A stretch of DNA of 63,520 nucleotides from Aedoeadaptatus acetigenes (GTDB taxonomy: Bacteria > Bacillota > Clostridia > Tissierellales > Peptoniphilaceae), in NCBI RefSeq assembly GCF_025566985.1, contig NZ_JAOQJD010000014.1:1-63520 (forward strand), given 5' to 3'. The notes beneath the pieces are model-generated. The model was not told the DNA's origin, did no database searches, and saw nothing but the letters and a program-made list of their open reading frames with translations. Shown piece after piece: positions 8,408-15,824 of the stretch. Made by a program: the position numbers and the translations under genes. The first letter of the stretch is position 1. Every line of letters starts with the position of its first letter.

Positions 8408-9265
8408 ATGTTAAAAATTGAAAGCTTAAGCAAAAAATTTGGAAAGAAAGAAGCTCTTTCGGATGTGAACATGGAACTGGATTCCGGAATTTATGGGCTT
8501 TTAGGGGACAACGGCGCCGGCAAGTCTACCTTGATGCGGTTATTGGTCGGCGTAGATACGCCGACGAGGGGCCATATCCTCTACGAGGGAGAGGATATTT
8601 CTCAGTTGAAGGGGAAGTATCGTGGTCTTTTAGGTTACATGCCCCAGGAATTCGCGGTTTTTCCCGGCTTTACGGCCGGTGAGTTTCTAACCTATATGGG
8701 CGCATTAAAGGGATTAAGTAAAAGGGAATTGAAGGAAAAAATCCCCCGGGTTCTCGATTTTGTAAACCTTCAGGATGTGAAGGACAAAAAAGTATCGACT
8801 TTTTCCGGTGGAATGAAGCGGCGAGTCGGCATCGCTCAAGCCTTACTCAACGATCCGAAAATCCTTATTTTAGATGAACCGACGGCCGGTTTGGATCCCG
8901 GCGAACGCATTCGATTTTCAAACATTTTGTCCAATATGTCCAAAGACAAGATCATTCTTTTTTCAACCCATATTATTTCCGACATTGAAGCCATTACAAA
9001 AAACATTATTATTTTAAACGACGGAAAAATCAGGGCCAAAACCACGTCGGATAAGTTAATCGAAAAAATGGAGGGCCTTGTGTTTGAGGTGACGATTCCA
9101 TTTTCGGAATTGGCAGCTTATGAAAAAAAGATTCAAATTATTCGGATGCGTTATGAAGGGGAGTATTTAAAAATTCGCTACACAGGCAGCACCTTGGAAG
9201 GCGCCCGTCCCGTCCAAGCGAATCTTGAAGACTACTATATTCTTCATCGTAACGAAGTTATTTAG
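8408..9265 (+). CDS. ABC transporter ATP-binding protein (CcmA/NatA type)
   Basis: This 285-residue nucleotide-binding protein has a Walker A GDNGAGKST (about residue 35), Q-loop MPQEF, signature FSGGMKRR, Walker B ILILDEPTAGLD and the H-loop in FSTHI. The short C-terminal extension after residue 215 may regulate the domain. It is the last gene of the operon headed by 5362. AAGGAGCG lies ahead of ATG 8408. Together with the two permeases it makes an ABC-2-type exporter of the kind often used for peptide antibiotic resistance or peptide export. That function is inferred from the two-component control, not shown by sequence. Confidence 0.9.
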   Translation: MLKIESLSKKFGKKEALSDVNMELDSGIYGLLGDNGAGKSTLMRLLVGVDTPTRGHILYEGEDISQLKGKYRGLLGYMPQEFAVFPGFTAGEFLTYMGALKGLSKRELKEKIPRVLDFVNLQDVKDKKVSTFSGGMKRRVGIAQALLNDPKILILDEPTAGLDPGERIRFSNILSNMSKDKIILFSTHIISDIEAITKNIIILNDGKIRAKTTSDKLIEKMEGLVFEVTIPFSELAAYEKKIQIIRMRYEGEYLKIRYTGSTLEGARPVQANLEDYYILHRNEVI

Positions 9266-9300
9266 GCACAGCATCCATGAAAAAGGACCTGCGGTTGAAC

Positions 9301-9428
9301 TGACCCAAAATAATCTTAAAAACCTGGGGTGGGAGATAAACAATGAAATCCGCATAGAACTAATGTTATGTAAAACAAGATCGAGCAAGCGAAATGCTTG
9401 CTCGATTAAGTCCAACTTTATGGGGTCA
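9301..9428. mobile_element. IS3-type end relic (128-bp MITE-like remnant)
   Basis: The segment begins TGACCCAAAATAATCTTAA. It ends with TTAAGTCCAACTTTATGGGG then TCA, whose reverse complement begins TGACCCCATAAAGTTGGAC. These are imperfect inverted copies of the same terminal sequence as the hairpin at 2883-2926. There is no coding capacity between them. The remnant closes the right side of the two-component/ABC cassette. Confidence 0.5.
9380..9406. terminator. Hairpin downstream of the ABC operon
   Basis: ATCGAGCAAGC and GCTTGCTCGAT form a perfect 11-bp stem with a 5-base loop. On the + strand no T run follows. On the - strand the stem is followed by CTTGTTTTAC, so it may stop transcription coming from the right better than from the left. 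Confidence 0.5.
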
Positions 9429-9478
9429 CCCAGAAAGGGTGCCTTTACATATGTTTTCCGCGAGTGTAAAATAATTTC

Positions 9479-9652
9479 ATGAAACGATATTTACTCTTAT
9501 TTTACGACGTGAGCCGCTTTTTTATTTTTTCAAACGTATTAAGTGAATCGGACAAACTTTGGGTTCGGATTCTTTGCTCCATCTTGTTGGTGGCATCGGC
9601 CTATGATTTTATCGACCATGTGAAAGAGGTATTTCGCCATGAACAAGCTTAA
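9479..9652 (+). CDS. Small protein of unknown function (57 residues)
   Basis: An open frame from ATG 9479 to TAA 9652 encodes 57 residues beginning MKRYLLLFYDVSRFFIFSNV. It overlaps the start of the next gene (ATG 9639) by 14 bases, which suggests translational coupling. It has aromatic-rich N-terminal and hydrophobic central segments (RILCSILLVASAYDF) and ends in a charged tail. No clear ribosome-binding site precedes ATG 9479, so a later start (GTG 9509) is possible. I do not recognise the family. Confidence 0.45.
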   Translation: MKRYLLLFYDVSRFFIFSNVLSESDKLWVRILCSILLVASAYDFIDHVKEVFRHEQA

Positions 9653-9926
9653 ATCCACCATAAAAAAGGCGGCGCTGGCCTTTGCCCTGGCGGGCCTCGC
9701 TGGCTTTCTCATTGTGGCCCTGACAAAGACCGCCTACCCGGATCCCCTTTTTGTTTGGCTCACCCGCATCTCCATGCCGGCGATTTTTATCAGCCTGGGT
9801 CTTTATGTCGTGTACTGGCTTATGGAGCTGGTCGATCTCGCAAAGAAGAAGGAATGGGGGCTCGTGGCCGGGCAGTTGCTTATCGGCGTTCTCATTTGTA
9901 TCTTTATTTTAAGAAAAATAAGATAA
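9639..9926 (+). CDS. Small integral membrane protein, unknown function
   Basis: This 95-residue protein has three predicted membrane helices (about residues 10-30, 42-62 and 75-92) separated by short charged loops. It starts inside the end of the 57-residue reading frame and is followed by a clear terminator, so the two probably form a short two-gene unit. No family is recognised. Base composition is again GC-richer than the preceding ABC cassette, so the native chromosome seems to resume here. Confidence 0.7.
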   Translation: MNKLKSTIKKAALAFALAGLAGFLIVALTKTAYPDPLFVWLTRISMPAIFISLGLYVVYWLMELVDLAKKKEWGLVAGQLLIGVLICIFILRKIR

Positions 9927-9928
9927 GA

Positions 9929-9952
9929 CCTCATCGAAAGATGAGGCCTTTT
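9929..9952. terminator. Bidirectional terminator between convergent genes
   Basis: CCTCATC-GAAA-GATGAGG is followed by CCTTTTT on the + strand. On the - strand the reverse stem is followed by a T-rich stretch (TCTTATCTTATTTTT). It separates the 95-residue membrane protein from the minus-strand phospholipase-like gene. Confidence 0.85.
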
Positions 9953-9955
9953 TCA

Positions 9956-10741
9956 TTACCGTCCGTTGAAATTTAATTGAAAAAAGGGCGGATACTCGCC
10001 GCCTTCCGTGAAGGCCAAAACGGCCCTTCGCGCCACGGGATAGGCCAGATTCATGAGCTCTTTCATGACAGGATTGGTGATGTAAATGGAATCCTCATAG
10101 CCTTCGGGGTTTAAAAGCATGCCGCCGAAGGCCTCGTCCACGCCGATTGCCTTCAGGAGCTTGTGTTTGCGGCGGTAGCTTTTTAAATCATCCACGTGGA
10201 AAAATTGCTGGCCCATGCGAAACGAGGCCAGGGCTCGATGCACGTCGTGGCGGTCCATGCCGAAGGCCTTGTAGGCGCGAGCGGCGTCATCTGCCACATG
10301 GGCGGGGGAGGGCAGGAGATCTCGGCAGAGAAAGACCGTGGGATCGTAGCCTTCTTCTTCTAAAATCACCCGGTCGAAATCCCGCTCCAAGGTGACGTGG
10401 TCGATGGAAATTTTCTCCTCCACGCGGTCGATGTAGGGATGAACCGTCATGTCCAGTGAAAAATGGGTTAAGAAGCCGAAAAAGTAGGCCCAAGTCGGGG
10501 AGAGGACGGGCCCCTTGCGGGTCCAATCGGCGTTTTTTTCGATAAAATCCGACAGGGGCTTAGAATGAATTTTTGCTCCGATCTCATGTTTTTTCGAGGT
10601 CAGGTAGTAAAAGAAAATGTCCGGCCCCTGGGCGCCGAGATAGTAATGCTCGGGGTAGGCGGCGATAATATCCCGGGCCTTTTCGGGCAAGGCGGGTAAG
10701 AGGCGTTCGGCAAAAAAATAATGGGTAACGAGACTCGACAT
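9956..10741 (-). CDS. Zinc-dependent phospholipase C family protein
   Basis: This 261-residue protein contains the features of the Zn_dep_PLPC family. They include an N-terminal THYFFAERLL, GAQGPDIFFYY (about residue 45), HSKPLSDFI, then FGFLTHFSLDMTVHPYID with the His/Asp pattern expected for metal ligands. There is no evident signal peptide, so many members with this layout are thought to be intracellular; the substrate is unknown. The start at 10741 is chosen because AAAGGAG lies 6 bases upstream. The frame extends to 10786, but that would run into the divergent gene. It is transcribed divergently from the TPR gene with only 44 bases between. Confidence 0.75.
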   Translation of the reverse strand: MSSLVTHYFFAERLLPALPEKARDIIAAYPEHYYLGAQGPDIFFYYLTSKKHEIGAKIHSKPLSDFIEKNADWTRKGPVLSPTWAYFFGFLTHFSLDMTVHPYIDRVEEKISIDHVTLERDFDRVILEEEGYDPTVFLCRDLLPSPAHVADDAARAYKAFGMDRHDVHRALASFRMGQQFFHVDDLKSYRRKHKLLKAIGVDEAFGGMLLNPEGYEDSIYITNPVMKELMNLAYPVARRAVLAFTEGGEYPPFFQLNFNGR

Positions 10742-10760
10742 AACAACTCCTTTCGAGCTT

Positions 10761-10769
10761 TGGTATACT
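10761..10769 (+). promoter_or_regulatory. Candidate extended -10 promoter for the TPR gene
   Basis: TGGTATACT is an extended -10 (TGn plus TATACT). It lies only 16 bases ahead of ATG 10786, so the leader would be about 10 bases and just include the GCGGAGG ribosome-binding site. The short divergent gap means the two genes may share control. Confidence 0.35.
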
Positions 10770-10785
10770 ATAAGCGGAGGTATCA

Positions 10786-11910
10786 ATGGAACAACAATAC
10801 AACGATTTTATAAACAGCCTGACAGGCGATTACGTAGAGGATTTAAATGCCATCTACGACGAAGTACAAAAGCTTTCCCTGGCAGGGGAAGGGGAACTGG
10901 CTGAAAAACTTTTAAGCTATGGACAAAAACTCATGGCCGAGCACCGTGGAGAAGACGGGGATTACCGTAGTCTGAAACAAGACGGCGCCGGCATCGATAA
11001 GTTTTATACCCTATTGGACGCGGTTTTCGCCAAAACATTGGACGAAGACATGGAAGGGGCCAAGGAATTTATCGACCGCATGGTGGAAGAAGTGGACTTT
11101 TTACGAACGGCTCTGGAAGCCTTGGACAGCGGGGAAAAATTTTACTCCTTCCAGTCCATGGTGGAAGAAGTGATCTGCCGTATAGAGCGAGACGGCGATC
11201 GTCTGCCCATTTTAGGGCCTGAGATTGATATGTGGCTTACCCTGCGCGGCGGCGTGGCGGCGGAATTAAAGGACTACGACGGTGCCCGCAACTATTTGGA
11301 AAAAGCCTTGGCGGTGAATCCCATGTCCACGGCCAATTACCTGACCTTGTCGAAAGTGGCGCGCCAGGAAGGGGACATGGAAGGGGCGAAGGCGTACAAT
11401 CAACAGGCCTTCGAATCGTCCTATCTGGCATCGGATTTTTCCCAATGCTTCTCCAACGAGGGTTACTTCCTCTTTAAGGAAAACAAGCCTTCCCTCGCCC
11501 TCGCCATGAGCATGATCGCCAAGGATTACGATCCGGACAACGACGCAGCCGAGGGAAATCTCATTATGATCGGCCAGCGCTTCGGCGATCCGGAGCCCGC
11601 ATCGAAAGAGGCTTTTTTAAATTACCTGAAAGCGCGCAACATCAAGGGCGCACCGGATCCGGACCGAGTTGAAACTTTAAAGCGGGTGGCCGAAAAAGCG
11701 GAGGAAGAAGGCAATATCGACTTCGCCATGGAAATCTACATTAATCTCGACGCCATCTTAAAGGACGAGGCCATTCACAAAAAAATTCACGAACTGGCCG
11801 CTCATTACGAAAGAGATGGGGAAGAGGATCACTGCTGCGATCACGATCACGACGATTGCTGCGGCCACGATCACGATCACGACGATTGCTGCGGCCACCA
11901 TCACGAGTAA
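10786..11910 (+). CDS. TPR-repeat protein with Cys/His/Asp metal-binding tail
   Basis: The 374-residue chain is acidic and largely helical. A recognisable tetratricopeptide part (DYDGARNYLEKALAVNPMST, about residues 165-185) is followed by further helical pairs. The last 25 or so residues are made of CCDHDHDD, CCGHDHDHDD and CCGHHHE blocks. Such tails bind nickel, zinc or cobalt in proteins such as SlyD and HypB, so metal storage or delivery is plausible. The 3' end contains a nearly exact DNA repeat behind these blocks. There is no membrane segment or signal peptide. No specific family is recognised. Confidence 0.75.
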   Translation: MEQQYNDFINSLTGDYVEDLNAIYDEVQKLSLAGEGELAEKLLSYGQKLMAEHRGEDGDYRSLKQDGAGIDKFYTLLDAVFAKTLDEDMEGAKEFIDRMVEEVDFLRTALEALDSGEKFYSFQSMVEEVICRIERDGDRLPILGPEIDMWLTLRGGVAAELKDYDGARNYLEKALAVNPMSTANYLTLSKVARQEGDMEGAKAYNQQAFESSYLASDFSQCFSNEGYFLFKENKPSLALAMSMIAKDYDPDNDAAEGNLIMIGQRFGDPEPASKEAFLNYLKARNIKGAPDPDRVETLKRVAEKAEEEGNIDFAMEIYINLDAILKDEAIHKKIHELAAHYERDGEEDHCCDHDHDDCCGHDHDHDDCCGHHHE

Positions 11911-11939
11911 AGAAATCCACACAAATTTATTAGAAGCAC

Positions 11940-11971
11940 AAAGAAGCAGCCGATCGCTCGACTGCTTCTTT
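11940..11971 (+). terminator. Terminator after the TPR gene
   Basis: AAGAAGCAG (11941-11949) pairs with CTGCTTCTT (11962-11970) around a 12-base loop, with flanking A and T that extend the stem. It lies between two convergent genes, and could serve both. Confidence 0.65.
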
Positions 11972-11996
11972 CATTGGATTTCAAATCGAAATCGTA

Positions 11997-13376
11997 TTAA
12001 TTTTTGCTCTTGATGTATTTATCGATCCCTTCGGCAGCGTGTTTGCCTGCGCCCATGGCCAGGATAACCGTGGCGGCACCGGTAACGGCGTCGCCGCCGG
12101 CAAAGACATCTTCAACGGAGCTTTGGCCTTCTTCGGTAATAATGATGCCTTGCTTCTTGTTGGTTTCGATGTCCGGGTTGGTGCCGGTAATCAAGGGGTT
12201 CGGGTTGGTACCCAAAGCCATAATGACCGTGTCCACTTCGACGTCGAAGTCTTCGCCTTCCTTGGGAACGGGGCGGCGACGGCCCGATTCATCGGGTTCG
12301 CCGAGTTCCATGGGGCGAAGGGTCATGGTCGTAACCCAACCGTCTTCATCGGCGTGGATTTCAACGGGAGAGGTAAGGAAGTGGAATTCAATTCCTTCTT
12401 CTTTGGCGTGGTGAACTTCTTCGGCACGTGCGGGAAGTTCAGCTTCCGTACGACGGTAGACGACGGTTACGTCGGCGCCTAAACGCTTGGCGACGCGGGC
12501 GGCGTCCATTGCCACGTTCCCGCCACCGATAACGGCGGTCTTGCGACCGGCGATAATGGGCGTGTCGTAGCCTGCTTCGTAAGCGTGCATCAGGTTGGTA
12601 CGGGTTAAGAACTCGTTGGCACTGAAGACGCCGTTGAAGTTTTCGCCGGGAATGTCCATAAAGCGGGGAAGACCGGCGCCGGTACCTAAGAATATGGCTT
12701 CGTAGCCTTCGTCGCGAATGGCTTCCAAGGACATGGTGCGGCCGACGATGGTGTTGGTTTCAAACTTAACGCCTAAGTCTTTTAATTTGTCTACTTCGCT
12801 GGCAACGACGGTGTCGGGGAGACGGAATTGGGGAATCCCGTAAACCAATACGCCGCCGGGTTGTTGCAGAGATTCGAAGACGGTGACGTCGTAACCTTTT
12901 TTCAAAAGTTCGCCGGCAACGGTAATCCCTGCGGGGCCTGCACCGACGACGGCAACTTTGTGGCCGTTGGACGGTTCGGGTTGAATGGTTTGAATGTTGT
13001 TTTCACGAGCGTAATCCGCTGCGTAGCGTTCCAATTTACCGATGCTGACGGCGTCGCCTTTATTGGCCAAGACACAGTATTTTTCGCATTGGCTTTCTTG
13101 GGGGCATACGCGACCGCAAACGGCGGGAAGTGCCGTGTGCTTGGAAAGTTCCATGGCAGCGCCCTTGGGATTGTCTTCGGCGATTTCGTGAACGAAAGCG
13201 GGAATGTTGACGGAAACCGGGCAGCCCTTCACACATTGGGGGCTCTTGCAGTTTAAGCAACGTTTTGCTTCTTGGACAGCTTCTTCATGATTGTAGCCGT
13301 AGCAAACTTCTTCGAAATTTTTATTCCGTTTATTGGGATCTTGTTCCCGTACGGGCACTCTAGTAAAGCGATCCAT
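11997..13376 (-). CDS. nfnB: NfnB-type subunit: FAD/NADPH and 4Fe-4S oxidoreductase (GltD/GltA-like)
   Basis: The 459-residue protein has an N-terminal Fe-S domain with two cysteine clusters (CLNCKSPQCVKGCP and CGRVCPQESQCEKYC). A FAD site VVGAGPAGIT (about residue 143), an NADPH site VIGGGNVAMDAAR and a late GGDAVTGAATV FAD motif follow. This is the small subunit of glutamate synthase or its relative NfnB. The gene directly upstream encodes the NfnA partner, and its stop overlaps this start (TAATG). The pair is therefore most likely NADH-dependent ferredoxin:NADP+ oxidoreductase, which bifurcates electrons between NADH, ferredoxin and NADPH in anaerobes. A glutamate synthase large subunit is not present nearby. 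Confidence 0.82.
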   Translation of the reverse strand: MDRFTRVPVREQDPNKRNKNFEEVCYGYNHEEAVQEAKRCLNCKSPQCVKGCPVSVNIPAFVHEIAEDNPKGAAMELSKHTALPAVCGRVCPQESQCEKYCVLANKGDAVSIGKLERYAADYARENNIQTIQPEPSNGHKVAVVGAGPAGITVAGELLKKGYDVTVFESLQQPGGVLVYGIPQFRLPDTVVASEVDKLKDLGVKFETNTIVGRTMSLEAIRDEGYEAIFLGTGAGLPRFMDIPGENFNGVFSANEFLTRTNLMHAYEAGYDTPIIAGRKTAVIGGGNVAMDAARVAKRLGADVTVVYRRTEAELPARAEEVHHAKEEGIEFHFLTSPVEIHADEDGWVTTMTLRPMELGEPDESGRRRPVPKEGEDFDVEVDTVIMALGTNPNPLITGTNPDIETNKKQGIIITEEGQSSVEDVFAGGDAVTGAATVILAMGAGKHAAEGIDKYIKSKN

Positions 13377-14227
13377 TAGGCATTCCTCCAGACTTGTTGA
13401 CCCTTTGTCTTTTCCACGTTCATGTATTGTTTTTGACGCTTCATAGCCAAGTCGAAGTCCACTTTGTGGCCGTCAAATTCCGGACCGTGGACGCAGGCGA
13501 ATTTCGTTTCGCCGTCGATGTTGACACGGCAAGCGCCGCACATGCCGGTTCCGTCGACCATAATCGGGTTTAAGGAAACGATGGTGTGCAGATCGTATTT
13601 CTTCGTGGTGAGGCAAACGAACTTCATCATGATCATGGGGCCGATGGCGACACATGTATCGTAGGATTTGCCTTCGTTTTCGATAAGGTCGTCGATTTTT
13701 GCGGTAACCATGCCGTTGAAGCCGTAGGAACCGTCGTCGGTGGTGACGTAAAGCGTGCAGTCCAGATCTTTGAATTCTTCTTCGTAAATGACGGCCTCTT
13801 TGTTCTTGAAGCCGATGATGACATCGCAGTGGATGCCGCGTTCAGACAGGTAACGGACTTGCGGATAGACCGGAGCGGCACCGATGCCGCCGCCGACAAA
13901 TAAGTACTTTTGTTTTTTCAATTCTTCGTCGCTCAATTCGGTGAAATCCGAAGGAACGCCTAAGGGGCCGACGAAGTCTTTTAATTCGTCGCCTTGTTCT
14001 TTCTGGGACAATTTCGTCGTCGACGGACCGGATGCTTGGACAACTAAGTCGACCCAGCCTTCTTCGCGATCGTAGTTGGCGATGGTTAGCGGCACGCGTT
14101 CGGCGCGTTCATCGGCGATAACGATAACGAATTGGCCCGGTTGAGCGGCGACGGCGACTCGCGGCGCGTGAATGCGTAGCAAAAATACATTGGGCGCGAG
14201 ATTTCTCTTTTCTAAAATTTTAAACAT
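13376..14227 (-). CDS. nfnA: NfnA-type subunit: FAD and 2Fe-2S ferredoxin-NAD reductase
   Basis: The 283-residue protein has a ferredoxin-reductase-type FAD domain (PGQFVIVIAD, then RVPLTIANY). An NAD-binding part with GGGIGAAPVYP follows. A C-terminal cluster site has MCGACRVNIDG followed by a later Cys (FACVHGPEFDGH), as in dihydroorotate dehydrogenase electron-transfer subunits and NfnA. An Asp sits just before the first Cys (VDGTGMC), where NfnA proteins can use a non-Cys ligand. Start 14227 is chosen for its AGGGAGG site. The longer frame to 14257 overlaps the -10 box. The first gene of a two-gene operon with nfnB. Confidence 0.82.
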   Translation of the reverse strand: MFKILEKRNLAPNVFLLRIHAPRVAVAAQPGQFVIVIADERAERVPLTIANYDREEGWVDLVVQASGPSTTKLSQKEQGDELKDFVGPLGVPSDFTELSDEELKKQKYLFVGGGIGAAPVYPQVRYLSERGIHCDVIIGFKNKEAVIYEEEFKDLDCTLYVTTDDGSYGFNGMVTAKIDDLIENEGKSYDTCVAIGPMIMMKFVCLTTKKYDLHTIVSLNPIMVDGTGMCGACRVNIDGETKFACVHGPEFDGHKVDFDLAMKRQKQYMNVEKTKGQQVWRNA

Positions 14228-14255
14228 ACTACCCTCCCTATAATGTTGTACGTCC

Positions 14256-14284
14256 ATTATAATAAATAGTTAGAAAAATATCAA
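14256..14284 (-). promoter_or_regulatory. Sigma-A promoter of nfnAB
   Basis: On the minus strand TTGATA (14279-14284) and TATAAT (14256-14261) are separated by exactly 17 bases. The start codon of nfnA lies 28 bases downstream of the -10 box. Confidence 0.75.
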
Positions 14285-14387
14285 CTTGTGAAATCTTTTT
14301 TCCGCGAGCGTTTGCCTCTTGATCGGGGGGCGAAAATAGCGTAAACTGTGATACATTAATGAAATAGAGAAGGCAAAGGAGACGACG

Positions 14388-15824
14388 ATGCAATTTTATT
14401 CTACTCGCGACAAGACTCGGGTCGTAACGGCGAAAGAGGCTATTTTCAGGGGTCCGGCCGATGACGGCGGCCTCTTTGTTGCAGACCGAATTCCCAAAAT
14501 CGACTTGAATCAATACATGGATTATTCCTACGAAGCTTTGGCGGCGGAAGTGCTCCATTTATTTTTTGAGGATTTTTCTAAAAACGATTTACTCGACTGG
14601 TCCCGGAAGGCCTACGGCTCTTTTTCCGGCGAGGAACCGGTGGGTTATTTCGATTTAGACACCATCACCGTGGCGGAATTATTCCACGGGCCCACGGCGG
14701 CCTTTAAGGACTTTGCCCTTCAAATGCTTCCCTACCTCATGGCCGCATCGGCGGAGGGAAGAAAGGTGCGGATTTTAACGGCCACCAGCGGCGACACGGG
14801 CAAGGCAGCCTTGGCGGGCTTTCAAGATGTAGAAAACACGGATATCTTCGTCTTTTATCCCGCCCACGGCGTCAGCACCATGCAGCGGCGTCAAATGTCC
14901 ACCCAGCGGGGAAATAATGTTTACGTCTACGGCATCGAGGGCAATTTCGACGACGCTCAGCGCACGGTAAAAGAAATTTTCAGAGACGACGATCTGAGAG
15001 AGGCCTCGCGACGTTCGGGCATCGAATTTTCTTCGGCCAACTCCATTAATATCGGCCGGCTCGTGCCCCAAGTGGTGTATTATCTCTATTCCTACTTGGC
15101 ATTGGTGCGCAGAAACATCATTGCCATGGGCGATGCCATCGACATTTGCGTGCCTACGGGAAATTTCGGCAATATTTTAGCTGCCATGTACGCCAAGGAA
15201 ATGGGCATGCCCGTGGGGCGGTTTATTTGCGCCTCCAATAAAAACCACGTGCTCACGGATTTTATTACCACCGGCGTCTACGATAAGAATCGGGATTTCT
15301 ACAAGACCACCTCGCCTTCCATGGATATTCTCGTGGCGAGCAATATCGAGCGCTATTTGCATTTGGTTTTAAAGAAAGATTACAAAGTGCGGGAGAAAAT
15401 GGAATCCTTGAATGCCACGGGCCGCTTCGAGATTCCCATGGACGTGATCAATCGCTCGAAGCTCGTGGGCTATTGGTCCACGGACGCGGAAGGGGAAGCG
15501 CGGATCAGGGAAGTCTTCGATCGCTTCGGCTACGTCATGGATCCCCACACGGCGGTGGCTTACGACGGGGCGAAGAAACACGGCTCCGCCAATCACGTCC
15601 TGGTCATGGCCACGGCGAGCCCTTATAAATTCCCCGACACGGTGGCGGATGCTCTGGGAATCGAAGGGGATGGAGACGTAGATCTTTTGAAAAAAATCGA
15701 AGACGCGACCGGCGTTTCTTGCCCGAGGCCTTTAAGGTCGGTCTTCGACCTGCCCGAGCGCTTTAATAAAAGCATTACGGTGGAAGAAATGAAAGAAGTG
15801 GTGAAGGAGGGATTTCATGATTAA
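14388..15824 (+). CDS. thrC: Threonine synthase
   Basis: This 478-residue PLP enzyme converts O-phospho-L-homoserine to threonine. The N-terminal part (MQFYSTRDKTRVV, DGGLFV) and the PLP-lysine motif HGPTAAFKDFA (about residue 105) are those of the longer threonine synthase class. So are the TATSGDTGKAALAGF segment and the phosphate-binding PTGNFGNILAA. The last 8 bases overlap thrB. AAAGGAG lies ahead of ATG 14388. Homoserine dehydrogenase and aspartokinase are not in the window, so the pathway is only partly clustered here. Confidence 0.93.
   Translation: MQFYSTRDKTRVVTAKEAIFRGPADDGGLFVADRIPKIDLNQYMDYSYEALAAEVLHLFFEDFSKNDLLDWSRKAYGSFSGEEPVGYFDLDTITVAELFHGPTAAFKDFALQMLPYLMAASAEGRKVRILTATSGDTGKAALAGFQDVENTDIFVFYPAHGVSTMQRRQMSTQRGNNVYVYGIEGNFDDAQRTVKEIFRDDDLREASRRSGIEFSSANSINIGRLVPQVVYYLYSYLALVRRNIIAMGDAIDICVPTGNFGNILAAMYAKEMGMPVGRFICASNKNHVLTDFITTGVYDKNRDFYKTTSPSMDILVASNIERYLHLVLKKDYKVREKMESLNATGRFEIPMDVINRSKLVGYWSTDAEGEARIREVFDRFGYVMDPHTAVAYDGAKKHGSANHVLVMATASPYKFPDTVADALGIEGDGDVDLLKKIEDATGVSCPRPLRSVFDLPERFNKSITVEEMKEVVKEGFHD

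Noticed and set aside
9546..9558. Partial copy TCGGACAAACTTT of the two-component operator
   Set aside because: It differs from the element at several bases, lies inside the 57-codon frame and has no -10 box at the right distance.
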